Positions 47,928 to 59,904 of a DNA stretch of 64,000 nt are shown piece by piece. Positions within the stretch are counted from its first letter, which is position 1. Each line of letters begins with the position of its first letter. The translations under genes were made by a program, and so were the position numbers. Source of the DNA: Agapanthus africanus (Eukaryota > Streptophyta > Magnoliopsida > Asparagales > Amaryllidaceae); the NCBI GenBank assembly GCA_030015575.1, contig CM057338.1:834202353-834266352 (forward strand), given 5' to 3'. Under the pieces are notes generated by a model. That model had not been told where the DNA came from and searched no databases. It saw only the letters and a program-made list of their open reading frames with translations.

Positions 47928-49423
47928 GAGTTAAACTCCTAAAATGTTTTGAAGCTGATGAAGGGCTTCTCCCCTTGAGCCCTAGTCCTTCCCCAAAGTG
48001 GGGTTTCTGGAGATGGGTCTCCTGCTTCTTCCTTTGTTGGCCGGATCTTGAAGATCAAGAAATATGAGATTCTAAAAATCTCTCCTTTCTGAGATCTGAT
48101 GGCAAATCTCAGTTCCCCTTTGTGGGTTTTGTGGTGAAAAACTATTTAGTTTTGGAAAAGAAAGAGTAAAACTCTTGATTTAATTAAAAGAAAGAGGAAG
48201 ATTTAGAACGTTGAGGAAGGAGAAGATCACAGATCTAGATTTTTCTTTGGAGAGCGAAAAAAAGTTTTTTTTTATTCATCATCATGTTGCTTTATATAGG
48301 CTTACATATTTACATATAGCCCCTTGGGCTCTACAAAATGGCATTTTGCCCATCCCATGGCTCATGTGCCATTTCTTTTTTGCACATAAGCCACGGGCTT
48401 ACAAAATATTGGCTTTATGCCCATTTTGCATACATTCATATATAAAAATTACATAAAAATTATTTATTACATGATCTATATTTTGGCATGGAGGAGGCTG
48501 GCCGCGGGCTCGACTTGGGCATGGGCCCGCTTGACCTAGGCTTGGGCCCGCCTGGCTTGGGGTTGACCTTGACTTTGACTCGGTCAATCGGTGTGCAAAT
48601 TTTTACCCCAACAGGTCCAGTATCACTATATTTGAGGCGAGTAATTAGTTTAAGGACATTTCGGTCCGGTATCACCGTTTTTGAGACAAAGTCTTAGTTT
48701 AAGGACATCTCGGTCCATTGTTAGTTTAAGGACTTCTCGGTCCGATATCGCCATATTTGAGAAAAAAATTTAGTTTAAGGACATCTCGGTCCGTTGTCGC
48801 TATATTTGAGGCGAGGTTCTAGTTTAGGGACATCCCGGTCCGTTGTTAGTTTAGGAACATCTCGGTCCGATGTTTCCATGTTTGATGCGACGTGGTAGTT
48901 TAGGGACATTCCGGTCCAGTATCGCCATATTAGAGGCGGGTAATTAGTTTAAGGACATTTCGGTCCGGTATCGCTGGTTTTGAGATGAAGTCTTAGTATA
49001 AGGACATCTCGGTCCGTTGTTAGTTTAGGGACATCGTGGTCCGATGTCGCCTTATTTGAGGCGAATTTTTAGTATAAGGAGATCTCGGTCCGTTGCCGCC
49101 ATGTTTGAAGCAAGGTTCTAGTTTAGGAACATGTTGGTCCGTTGTTAGTTTAGGGATTTCTCGGTCTGATGTCGCCATATTTGAGGCGAATTTTTAGTTT
49201 AAGGACATCTCGGTCCGTTGTCGCCATGTTTGAGGCGAGGTTCAAGTTTAGGGACATATCGGCCCGTTGTCGCCATATTTGAGGTGAAGGAGCTTCTTCG
49301 TATACTACTCTCAGAGTTCTAACTCAGGAAGATAGCGAGCGGACACAATTGTCGTCACCTATCATAGAGCTAGGTCGTGACTTGTCAAGCATAGTATTTT
49401 TTGAGGAATCGGTCGTTTATTGG

Positions 49424-50268
49424 CTAGAAGGGTCTTTTGCCATCCATATCTATGAGCAGGTAGGCTCCTCCTTGGTAGACTTTGTCTATGATGTACGGGC
49501 ATTCATAGTTCGGCTCGAATTTCCCCCATTTTGCACGATTGGGGATCATCGGTCTTTTGACGACTAGCACGAGCTCGCCTTGGCGGAATGTTCTTGGCCT
49601 AGTCAGTCTTTCGTATGGCCATGTCATCCTTGCCTTATAAGCCTCCAGGTTTTGCTGTGCTTTAAGGCGAGTTTCGTCAAGGGCATCGAGCTCCTCAAGT
49701 CGAAGATGAGCGTTTTCTTCATCTGTCAGCTCATCTCAAACCGCTACTCGTAGAGAAGAGAGTTCTATTTCCAAGGGAAGCACTTCTTCCGTGCCGAATA
49801 CCAACGCGTATGGTGTTGTATTCATGGCTGTTTTGAACGTTGTTCGGTACGCCCAGGAAGCTTCATGCAGCCTTTCATGCCAGCCTCTTTTGTTTCTGGA
49901 CACTGTTTCTTTATGATCTTTGTAAAGGCCTTGTTGAAAGCTTCAGCTAGACCATTGACACGAGGATTATATACTGAAGAGTATCTTCAGTCTATTTTAT
50001 GCTGTTGGGCGAAGCAGCTAATTTTATGGCTCCTGTAGGCTGGCCTATTGTATGAGATAATTCGTCGCGGAGTGCCGAACCGGTAAATGACATGTGTCCT
50101 GAAGAAATGGGGGATATTCTCTGTCTTCACTTCCCTTAGCGGTACTGCTTCTGCCCACTTAGAAAAGTAGTCGGTCGTTGCCAATATGAACCGATGTCCT
50201 TTGGACAGTGCTTGTTCAATGGGGCCAATTATATCGGTTCCCTGCATTTCAAACAGACAGCTAGCCAC
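49424..50268 (-). pseudogene. Element B pol remains: integrase end only
   Basis: Minus-strand traces include GTDIIGPIEQALSKGHRFIL, TTDYFSKWAEAVPLREVKTE and FGTPRRIISYN near 50000-50250, then the C-terminal part (RTFRQGELVLVVKRPMIPN, YIIDKVYQGGAYLLIDMDG) at 49430-49620. It closely follows the same part of A at 57600-58460. Several breaks. Confidence 0.85.
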
Positions 50269-50277
50269 CGTCGAAGA

Positions 50278-50300
50278 GGTCCCATCGAGCGTGCTAGAAT
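50278..50300 (-). other. Primer-binding region of element B
   Basis: On minus ATTCTAGCACGCTCGATGGG follows the 5' LTR edge, a diverged match to A's ATTCTGGCACGTCCGGTGGG. It shows that 50302-53515 is the 5' LTR on minus. Confidence 0.65.
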
Positions 50301-50301
50301 A

Positions 50302-53300
50302 TTTTCACTGCCGGAAGACGGACCGGGACGTTGGGACGTCTTTCCTGAATTCTGAGGGCAGATGCTATTTGGATTTATCCGTTCACCTTTCCGAAGTTGC
50401 CAAGTTGATTTATGGTACCGTATATCGGAGGTTTGGATGGATGCGACCGTTGTAGCAGACTTTATCAGATTCTCCCTCATTTTATGAGGGTTTTTGATTG
50501 TGGAGACGCTTTTCCCTGCAGGCATAAGCCCCTGCAGTTAATTACGTTACCGCATTACGATAACCACTTTCTCCTGCTCCGGAAGTTCACTTCGTATCGT
50601 GTGTGTTTTACTTTTGTTTGTTTTAGTTGCCCGTGGATTGTATACGGAGACTAGTTTGTGTCGTCGCCCGTAGGGCACGGATTAGTCCAAATCCGTATAT
50701 TTTAGATTTGGGCTTGAGTTGATTTAAGGATTGTTAATCTGGTTTATGATTAAGATCGACTTAAAACATATGAGCATTTGGGCTCAATTATTTTAGTTTA
50801 AAGACATCATATTCCATTACCACCATGTTTGGGGGCGGAGTTTTAGTTTAAGGACATTTAGGTCCATTATCTCCGTATTTGGGGGCGAATGTTAGTTTAA
50901 GGACATTTCGGTCCATTATCGCCGTATTTGGGGGCGAATGTTAGTTTAAGGACATTTCGGTCCATTGTTCCCGTTTTGAGGATGAATATTAGTTTAAGGA
51001 CATTTCGGTCCAACATTCTCGTTTTGGGGACGAATATTAGTTTAAGGACATTTCGGTCCATTATTCATCTTGCACGCACGTGTATTTATTACGTGACGAA
51101 ATGAACAATGGTGATATGGAATGTGCCCAATTTGGAGCACTACCCAATTTGAGGCTTGCACGTCAATTATGATGTGCATCAATATATGACGGAAGAAGTT
51201 ATTGGTTGTCGGGACCCGCCACCTCTCTGAAGACGTTGAAGAATTACAACGCCGTGTATCAGAGGTGTAAAGAGTGTACCTTTAAACCAAATCCCGTATT
51301 TGAGGAAAAAAGGGATGATGGTCCTAAGAATCGTTAGTCATATTTGAGACTAAGATTATCTTAAGAGATACGGGATGAATATCATTTTGGATATCATTAA
51401 TGATAGATCATCAGTCATGTTTGAGACTGTGATCAGTTTGGAAAATCATGAGCAATATAGGCTTGGTTGATTTAAAATCAAAGAGGTTTAACTCAAGAAA
51501 CTTAGCCAATTTGGGTTGAGATTAGGTTTCTATACTACCCAGCAGTGCTAAGAACGAAGATATACAGCGCTCACGTGTGTTTCATATGAGACGCTGGCAT
51601 AGTGCTAAGCACTAATATTTTCTGGCGCTCATGTGCTTTTTCACGTGAGGCGCTGGTTTTTTTACTTTGGGTGCTCACGTGATTTTCACGTGAGGCGCTA
51701 CAATAGGGCTAAGAACTAATTTTCTATGATGCTCACATGTGTTTCACATGAGGCACTATGTTTTTGGAGATTTAATCTCTGTTGATGTTTTTAAAGAACT
51801 TAAATCTCTGTTAATGGTATTTTGACCATTAATGATTACCAAGATCATTATTTTGAGAATCTGGGATCATGTTCTTTAAGAACTAAGTTCTTGATTTGAA
51901 AGAACTAAGTTCCTGGAATATTATGAACTCCATGTTTTCCATGTTCTTGTTTTCAGAGAGGTTAAACCTCTTTTAATGGTATTTGGACCATTAAGGATCA
52001 CAAAGATCACTATTTTGAGGATCTTGGATCGGGTTCTTTAAAAAACTAAGTTCTTGATTTAAAGGAACTAAGTTCCTGGAGTATTATGAACTCCATTTTC
52101 TTTCTTTACAATTTTGTTCTTCCATGAATCTTTGATTCTCAAGAACAAGATCTTCCCGATGAGAATTAAATTCTCAACTTGTGGGAGATTTGTTTTGCGG
52201 ATCTCAGATCCATAAAAAAAACTAAGTTCTTTGAGAAGGGTTAAACCCTTAGATATGTTAGGTAAAGGAGATATTTTGATCTCGATATTTTCTTTACCTA
52301 GGGTTTCGAGAATGGAGATGATCTTCTTTGAGATTGAATTACGTTCTCTGTTGATTTTAGAGCCTTCTGTCTTTTTACAGAAACTTATGGGGGTCTTCTT
52401 TTTTCCTCCTCTCCTTCCCTTCTGATTAATCTCTTTGCTCCTATTTATAGGAGAAGAGAAAAATCAATTTGTTGAGAAAATCATTCATTGAGAGATCATG
52501 ATTGATTCCATGATCAATTAAAATGACTTTGTTGATCAATCGGTGAATTTTATTCACCGTTGGATTTTTAATCCAAAAGCCCTCTGTTTAACAGAGAAGA
52601 TTTCTTGTTTGTTTAATAAGATTAGGAAATATTTTTCTAAGATAGAATTTTATTCTATCATATGAATATCTTATTAGTTTAACAAGATTAGGAAAATATT
52701 TTCCTAAGATAAAATTTATTCTATCTGATGATCGATGAGTGATTTTATAATCACATTTGGATATTTGATCTAAGGGTCCTCTGCTTAACAGAGAAGATCT
52801 TTCTAGTTTGAGAAAGATCAGGGAAATATTTCCCACATAGAATTTAATTTTATCAAATGGTTTAATTGGTGATATTTTATCACCATTGGATTTTAAATCC
52901 AAGATTCTCTGTTAGAGAAAGATCTTTCCATATTAGAAAGATCAAGGAGAATATTTCCCAAATAGAATTTAATTCTATTACATAGAATTTAATTCTATCA
53001 GATGAGAGCATTTAAATTGGGGCGCTCACGTACTTTATATGTGAGAGCTTCCAAAGAATGTGGCAAGAGAACTCACGTGTTTAACACATGACCCCAAATG
53101 CTTTGCATATGAGTGCTCATGTGTTTAACACGTGAGACCTGTTTAGCCTTTGGTTATTTATGTTCAGCGCTTATATGCTTTACATATGAGCGTTCACGTG
53201 TTTAACATGTGAGGCCAATTTGGCCTTTTTGTTATTTACTTTTAGCACTCATATGTTTTACATATGAGCGTTCACGTGTTTAACACGTGAGGCCAGTTTG

Positions 53301-53515
53301 ACCCTTAGTTATTTGTTTTTAGCGCTTATATGCAAAGCGCTTACGTGTTTAACTTGTGAGGCCAGTTTTGCCCTTAGTTTTTTATTTTCAGTGCTTAAGC
53401 GCCCACGTGTTTAACACGTGATGCCAAACCATGAGGATTCTTTTACACTTTCTTTTCTCTCCCCTTTTTTTATAAGGGAACAAATAGCTTTTAGCCAAAA
53501 ATTTTGGCGGGAACA
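50302..53515 (-). repeat. 5' LTR of element B (3,214 bp)
   Basis: Uninterrupted copy with plus-strand edges TTTTCACTGCCGG and GGCGGGAACA. Internal arrays as in the 3' LTR: GGACATTTCGGTCC motif at 50790-51065, G-box palindromes at 51560-51760, CATATG/CACGTG hairpins at 53025-53430, TATA box on minus near 52440. Confidence 0.9.
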
Positions 53516-55200
53516 GGAATGCACCGTCATATGGGAGCTAAATCCGTTCTCTGTAAACGAGGTCCGGAAATATGAAGACGCAAAGTACTTCCTACCAGAT
53601 TTTGAAGATACAGAAAGGTGTCATCAGCCAGAGAATAAACAGATGTCCGTCGCCACTATCTCAATCTTTGGGATCGATTCCGGGGAAGATGAAGAAATAG
53701 TCTACTCGGGGCAACCCCAAAAAGAAAACATTATGCCCGGACCATCTACTCCTATTCTGGTCTTTGGTAGCAACTCTGAGAATGTGGCCAACGAAGTGTC
53801 CTCCATCCGCCCGTCAGCGCAAACCCTCGCCGGAGCAGATCAGAGTCTGCAAATTACAATGGCTTCGTCTCGGCATTATAAAGAGCTTGATGCACTCAAT
53901 ACATATAGCGTACAAGAACTACAGACTTTCTACGTCCCTTGCAGGCGAAGAGGTGAAAAAACAATCATCTTCTACCTATCTACGGGGACCAAAGTAGAAA
54001 AAGAAGTCTGGCATGGTGCCGGTTTTGCACTTGACAGGCTTCAATCAATCCGTCTGCCAAGATACTATGCTGAAGGATTGAAAAGGCAGTTAATATGCCA
54101 AGGTGTACCCTCGAACAAACTGTTCGGCAAGCCTAATTCTACAAAAATATTTAGGATATTCCCGGGACTCAGCGAAAGATGCCTAATGGGAAGATGGAGA
54201 CAACCGGGCTTGGATACGTTCGGTCCAGGAAACGGGAGCAATACCATAGCTTCCGCGTCATATGCAGCTCCAGTGAAGGGGAAAACGCTCTTCCATACAG
54301 TAGTGACGTTGAAACAGAGCGAAATCCAGCTCTAAGAATGTTAAGTCCATCGCTCGAAGAACAAATCGACAGACTAATAAAGCAAGCCTGTCAAAAGGGT
54401 CGAGATGATCACAATCGCAAAATGGCTATCTATGAAAAGGCAAAGATGCAGCGACTCAGCCAGCAACTTGCGGCCGGATTAGAACGCAATCCCCGGCCTA
54501 TTATATGTTCTCCCAAAACGGGGAAACCTCGAAATAGAAGCAAAGACTTGGCAAAGAACGTAAATGACGTTCAGAAACAACAAAGTGGATCCGAGGTGCC
54601 ATGCAATCGAGAAAAGTCGATTAGAGCCTATTCTTTATAAAGAAAATGTGCCAGGAGTACTTTTTCCCATAAGACAAGACAAGGAAAATATTCAACCTTA
54701 TCATGAAGCACCAAATGATGATGCTTACGGAGTCTCGGCACCCCGAACAAATGTATGAGGTCTATCATCTGGATTATTGCTCTTATCATCGAGTAATAGG
54801 GCATCCCCTTGAAGACTTCTTCACCTTCAAAGACTGGGTAGAAGACCAATATCGACAAAGCAGTTTCTCTTTATCTGACAGCTGGAGGGTAACCCCGTCA
54901 CAAAAGCATGAGCCGAAAAGGACCTATGCCGTCATGATAGGACCAGCTCAATCGCAAAAAGGGAAGCGAACTCGTATCTGCCATATGATAACACTATCAG
55001 AATAAGGAAGACATGAGATTATGAACGACCTCTACGGGTGCTTCGCAATTGAAGATGAGGAAGAGTTGATCTCAAAGTTCCCACCAGCACCAAAAGTGCT
55101 GGAAGATGGGATACACACCACGGCGGACAACCTAAAAAAATTGACTTAGGAACAGAAAATGATTCGAGGCCAACGTTCGTCAGTGAACTACTATCTGAAA
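53516..55200 (+). pseudogene. Element A: protease end and long PR-RT linker
   Basis: The first 100 bp (WELNPFSVNEVRKYEDAKYF) fit the region after protease in TAT-like pol. The next 1.5 kb is a linker of unusual length: acidic and Ser/Pro-rich sequence to about 53870, a stretch with RLPRYYAEGLKRQLICQGV (54040-54110), a helical module (EEQIDRLIKQACQKGRDD, MAIYEKAKMQ; about 54350-54450), and a Cys-His motif (YCSYHRVIGHPLEDFFTF; about 54775-54830). The last two also occur in the gag tail. A few breaks. Confidence 0.7.
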
Positions 55201-58200
55201 AATAGGTAGCCATGTTAAAAGACGTGCTCATACAACATAAAGACTGCTTCGCATGGAACTATTCCGAGATGCCAGGTCTAGATCCGAAAGTGGTGGTATA
55301 TAAACTGGCCATATCACCGGACATAAAGCCAGCCAAACATGCACCGAGAAGGATGCGGCTCGAACTCGAGATGAGTATCAACGCTAAATTCAAGAAACTA
55401 ATTGACTCCGGCTTCATCCAAGAAGTTCAGTATCCTGACTGGATCGCCAACATCATTCCAGTGATGAAGAAAAATAGGATGGTGCGCATCTGCGTGGACT
55501 TCCGGGACCTCAACAAAGCTTGCCCAAAGGATGACTTTCCAGTCCCTGTTACCGAGCTGATGATCGATAATACATCTACCCATGAGGTCTTCTCCTTCAT
55601 GGATGGATCTTCGGGATACAACCAAATTAAAATGCATCCAGAGGACCAAAAGCATACCGCCTTCCGGACTCCCCTGGGCATATTCTGCTATAAAGTGATG
55701 CCCTTCGGTTTGAAGAACGCCGGCGTACCTACCAGAGGGCCATGACAATGATCTTCGATGACCTCATACTCGAAATTGTCGAATGCTACATCGATGACTT
55801 TTTGGTAAAGAGCAAATCTCATAAGGAACATTGGGAACATCTAAAAATAGTGTTCCGGCGTCTTCGGAAGTATAATCTGAAGATGAATCCTCTAAAATGC
55901 GCGTTTGGAGTCTCCTCAGAAAAATTCCTAGGATTCATCATACGTCACCGGGGTATCGAAATCGATCCTTCAAAGATCAAGGCGATTATAGAAATGCCCA
56001 TGCCAAGAATCTTCAAACAACCGCGGTCTCTCCAAGGAAAGCTCGTATATATCCGGTGGTTCGTAGCCAACCTTTCCGGAAAATGCCTTCCCTATAGCCA
56101 TATGATGAATAAAGGGACCCCGTTCGTCTGAGATCAAAAGTGCCAAAATGCAGCAAACGAAATCAAGCAATACTTGCAAAATCTGCCGGTATTTACCGCT
56201 CCGGTTAAAGGAAAACCCTTATCCTATATACAATGGTCCATGAGCGTTCCTTAGGCGCACTATGGGCATAAGAGAATGATCAGGGAAAAGAGAGAGCTCT
56301 ATACTATTTGAGTCGAGTTCGCTTGGGGGCAGAAAACAACTACCCCCGCATCGAAAAGCACTGCCTGGCACTGATCTTCGCAATAACGAAGCTCAGACAT
56401 TACGCCTTGACATATGAGGTCCATCTCATATCAAAGTTGGATCTTCTCAAATATCTAATATCAAGGGCCATACTAACTGGAAGGCTTGCCAAATGGGCCC
56501 TCCTCCTGATGGAGTTCTCGATAACGTATCTTCCCCTCAAAGCAGTGAAAGGGCAAGACATTGCCGACTTTCACACGGAGCATCCGATACCGACGGACTC
56601 TCCCTTAAATTGCGAATTGCCAGACAAACATGCGTTTGATACAACCGAAGAAGAAAATGATTCTTAATGGGAACTTTACTTCGATGGAGTATCTTCCCTG
56701 AAGCAGCGCAAGCAAAACCCCCTATAATCAAGGCCGGGGTGGGCCTTATTTTCGTGACTCCGCAAGGGGGATATTGCGTTACGTCCTTTCCTTAACGGAG
56801 CCGAGGACTGACAACGAAGATGAATATGAAGCTTTGATAGCAGGTCTCGAGATCGCTATTGATATGGGAATCAAAGACCTCCTCATATATGGAGACTCCC
56901 AGTTGATCGTTAGCCAAGTAAACAATGACTATCCGACATGCAAGTCAGAGCTAATAAAGTATAGTGAAAGAGTGCAGCAACTGCTGACATAAATCCCCTC
57001 CTACATCCTGGAGAGTATACCGCGTACAGAAAATAGCAAAGAGGACGCATTGGCCAAATTGGCTAAGGAACTAGCCGATGAAGACCTCGATGACGTAAGG
57101 ATCATTGTACAAAGCCGCAGGGTTCTCACGCCAACAGATATATCTTCGGAAGACCTAATAGAGCCATCCGAAGAAAAAGAAGCGACCGAACAAGTAGCCT
57201 TTCAAATAGTGGACGAAGAAAAATTCAAGGATTGGAGGGAAGTCTTCATAGACTACTTCAAATCCCGACATACGCCCGAAAATGCGTCATCCAGAAATCA
57301 GCTCATGAAACGAGCTCTGTCTTTCGCCTTCGTCAATGATACTCTATATAAGTGATCGTTCGACTGTCTATAGATAAGATGCCTGGGACCATAGGAAGCA
57401 AAGAAAGTCATTCAAGAAACTTACGATGGGCTATGCAGTTCTCATCAAGCCGGGTCAAAGATGAAGCTGAAGATAAAAAGAATGGGTTATTACCGGCCCA
57501 CAATGATTCTGGTCTGCCTCGAATATGCGAAGCAGTGCCACTCGTGCCAAATTCATAGGGACTTCATCCACCAGCATCCAAATTCGCTACACCCAACAGT
57601 GGCTAGCTGGCCGTTCGAAATGTGGGGAACCGATATAATTGGCCCCATTGAACCGGTATCGTCCAGAGGACATCGGTTCATACTGGCAACGACCGAATAC
57701 TTCTCCAAATAGGCAGAAGCAGCACTACTAAGGGAGGTGAAGACGGAGAATATCCTCAATTTCTTCAGAACACATGTTATCTGTCGGTTCGGCACTCCAC
57801 GACGAATCATCTCGGATAATGGGCCAGCCTATAGGAGTCATAAAATCAGCCGCTTCACACAGCAACATAAAATAGATTGGAGATATTCTTCAGTCTATAA
57901 TCCTCGGGCCAACGGTCTAGTTAAAGGTTTCAACAAAACCTTGAAAAAGATTATAAAGAAAACAGTTTCCAGAAACAAAAAAGACTGGCACGAAAGGTTG
58001 CATGATGCTCTTTGGGCATACCGAATAACGTTCAAAACGGCTACGAATACAATACCATACGCGTTGGTACTCGGTACGGAAGCGGTGCTCCCACTGTAAA
58101 TAGAGCTCCCCTATCTATGAGTAGCAGTTCTATACGAGCTAACAAATGAAGAAAATGCTCATCATAGGCTTGAGGAGCTTAATGCTCTCGACGAAACTCG

Positions 58201-58460
58201 CCTTATAGCACAACAGAATCTGGAGGCTTATAAGGCAAGGATGACACGGTCATATGAAAAACTGACCAGGTCGAGAACATTCTTCCAAGGCGAACTCGTG
58301 CTCATCGTCAAAAGACCAATGATCCCCAATCATGCAAAACGGGGGAAATTTGAGCCGAACTATGAAGGCCCGTACATCATAGACAAAGTCTATCAAGGTG
58401 GAGCCTACCTGCTCATGGATATGCATGGCGAAAGACCTTTCTGGCCAATAAACAGCTGAT
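55201..58460 (+). pseudogene. Element A pol remains: RT, two RNase H domains, INT
   Basis: Reverse transcriptase at about 55210-56130 (VRICVDFRDLNKACPKDDFP, FMDGSSGYNQIKMHPED, KVMPFGLKNAG, and YIDD at 55787-55798); first RNase H at about 56300-56590 (NYPRIEKHCLALIFA, LTGRLAKWALLLMEF); a second, archaeal-type RNase H at about 56680-57080 (NEDEYEALIAGLEIA, LLIYGDSQLIVSQV); integrase at about 57500-58100 (CHSCQIHRDF, GTDIIGPIEP, RIISDNGPAYRS, YNPRANGLVKGFN); C-terminal part at 58240-58460. A second RNase H is a mark of the TAT group. About ten breaks; inactive. Confidence 0.9.
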
Positions 58461-58554
58461 TCTTCAAAAAATATTACGCCTTACGAGTCACGACCTAGGT
58501 CAATGATAAATGACGACGCTTGTGTCCGCTCGCTATCTTCCTGAGTCAGAACCC

Positions 58555-58930
58555 TAAAAGTGGTATCCAAAAGCTCCGTCGCCTCAAAAATGGTGATGAC
58601 GGACCGAGAAGTCCTTAAACTAACAATCCGCCTCAAACATGGCGATAACAGACCGAGATGTCCCTAAACTAACAGCGGACCAAGATGTCCCTAAACTAAC
58701 AACGGACCGAGAAGTCCTTAAAATAACAATCCGCCTCAAACATGGCGATAACGGACCAAGATGTCCCTAAACTAACAAAGGACTGAGATGTCCCTAAACT
58801 AACAACGGACTGAGATGTCCCTAAACTAACAATCCGCATCAAACATGGCGATATCGGACTGAGATGTCTATAAACTAACAATAGATCGAGATGTCCCTAA
58901 ACTAAAATTCGCCCCAAATACGGCGATATC
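58555..58930. repeat. Array of the GGACCGAGATGTCC motif in element A
   Basis: About ten units of GGACCGAGATGTCCCTAAACTAACAA with or without a CGCCTCAAACATGGCGATA stretch. It is the reverse complement of B's array at 46870-49290. Confidence 0.85.
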
Positions 58931-59099
58931 CTCCCTTGAGATCTATATTGCAATCAAAGTCTCAACGACGAGGGTTGTAACTCAAGTCCTACCGGCTACA
59001 CAGCTACTCCTGCAATGAAGGCACTCCCAAATCCTACCGGCAAACAGATGGATCACCTACGACGAAGCTACTTTCGAGAGTTTTGTTAAAAAAACGGTA

Positions 59100-59315
59100 T
59101 GTCCATAAGTGAAATGGGCACGGATGAAAACCCAAAAGGGCGCCGTGAGTAAAAACAGAAGGCTACGGCGAGTGTGAAAACCAGAAAGAGCACAAACTCA
59201 TTAAAAAAATGGTATGTCTACAAGAGAAATCGGAAAGGATGAAAACCCAAATGGGTGCCGTGGGTAAAAACAGCAGGACTACCGGCGAGCTTGTGAAAAC
59301 CCGGAAGGGCGCAAT
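59100..59315. repeat. Tandem repeat of about 118 bp, two units, in element A
   Basis: Units share GGATGAAAACCCAAA, GGGTAAAAACAG, ACCGGCGAG-like and GTGAAAACC words, ending in TCGTTAAAAAAA. It is the counterpart of B's 46440-46700. Confidence 0.78.
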
Positions 59316-59339
59316 CTCGTTAAAAAAACTTGCAGGGTC

Positions 59340-59870
59340 CTTTCGATCTTGTGAGGAGAAAATACTTTCGTGAGATCCTTACAACTCACAAAGGAGCAAC
59401 ACACTTAGAAATCCACACAATTTCTAAGGTGAAAATACACTTACGAGATCCTCACGACTCGTAAGGAGAATTCCCCCTATGAGACCTTCATGGCATATAG
59501 AATTCAAAAGTCTTATGTTACAGCGATATAAACATGTTCTTAAGCCGTCATATCTCCTAAGTTTCCCTATAAGTAGTCCAATATCGACTCTTGTATACAA
59601 TCCACGGGCATAAATAAACAATTCCCCACAATGTTCCACCAATGGCGAGAAATATCCCCATATGATGAGCGACACTTGTAAGCCCTCTCGACTTACAAGG
59701 AGAAAACACCCTTGTAAGATCCTTATGACTTACAAGAGAAAACACACTTAAGAATCCTCACAACTCCTAAGGAGAAAATATACCTACGAGATCCTCTTGA
59801 CGCGTAGGGAGAAATATTTTTATGAGATCCTTATGGCTCATAAAGTCAAAAAGCCTTAGTCGACAGGATT
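59340..59870. repeat. Covarying hairpin array of element A, about 11 units
   Basis: Units read arm, ATCCTCACGA-like loop, complementary arm, GAGAAAATAC spacer. Perfect arms: CTTACGAG/CTCGTAAG (59440-59465), CTTGTAAG/CTTACAAG (59675-59699), TTTATGAG/CTCATAAA (59819-59844). A unit-free stretch (59500-59670) matches the long unit in B's array. Confidence 0.82.
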
Positions 59871-59904
59871 ATAACCATGTTTGCTAAACCATCTTTGCTC
59901 AAAT

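Larger units (their letters stand above)
47028..48613 (-). mobile_element. Unclassified 1.59-kb insertion in B's repeat array, possibly a solo LTR
   Basis: The array is cut here, and GGTCC stands on both sides (47023-47027 and 48614-48618), though GGTCC is also part of the array motif. On minus the segment starts TGTTGGGGTAAAAATTTGCAC, has a TATA-like CCTATATAAAGC near 48295, an A-rich run, an AT microsatellite and a GC-rich minisatellite. The other edge does not end in a clear CA. No coding remains. A solo LTR of another family is the best guess. Confidence 0.45.
46870..49290. repeat. Array of the GGACATCTCGGTCC motif, split by an insertion
   Basis: Units of 30-60 bp read TAGTTTAAGGACATCTCGGTCC plus a variable GTTGTCGCCATATTTGAGGCGA stretch. 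About four units lie at 46890-47027 and about fifteen at 48614-49290, with 1.59 kb of unrelated DNA between. The motif has short inverted arms (GGAC and GTCC). Confidence 0.8.
45475..49300 (-). other. Repeat region of element B between pol and 3' LTR
   Basis: It corresponds on minus to 58500-59900 of element A. Blocks from left to right: hairpin array (45560-46440), 120-bp repeats (46440-46700), a segment shared with A's 58930-59080 (46700-46860), and the GGACATCTCGGTCC array on both sides of an inserted segment. No antisense coding block like A's was found. Confidence 0.75.
21769..53515 (-). mobile_element. Element B: TAT-like element on minus, lacking gag and most of pol, inserted in A
   Basis: The LTR edges are TGTTCACCGCCGG on the left and GGCGGGAACA on the right, so the element ends TGTTC...GAACA. 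Flanking bases GAAAT (21764-21768) and GGAAT (53516-53520) are a 5-bp target duplication with one difference. Parts on minus: 5' LTR 53515-50302, primer region, integrase end, repeat region 49300-45475, 3' LTR 45474-42295 plus 21801-21769. The remaining integrase end is about 83% identical at protein level to A's, so the two belong to neighbouring families. LTR divergence is about 10% over the first 250 bp examined. It is not active. Confidence 0.88.

Noticed and set aside
50186-50455. An 89-codon plus-strand frame with partners at 17057-17257 (minus) that share RCYLDLSVHLSE-like wording.
   Set aside because: The shared wording comes from the 3' ends of LTRs of A and B read in the antisense direction; it is LTR similarity, not a conserved gene.
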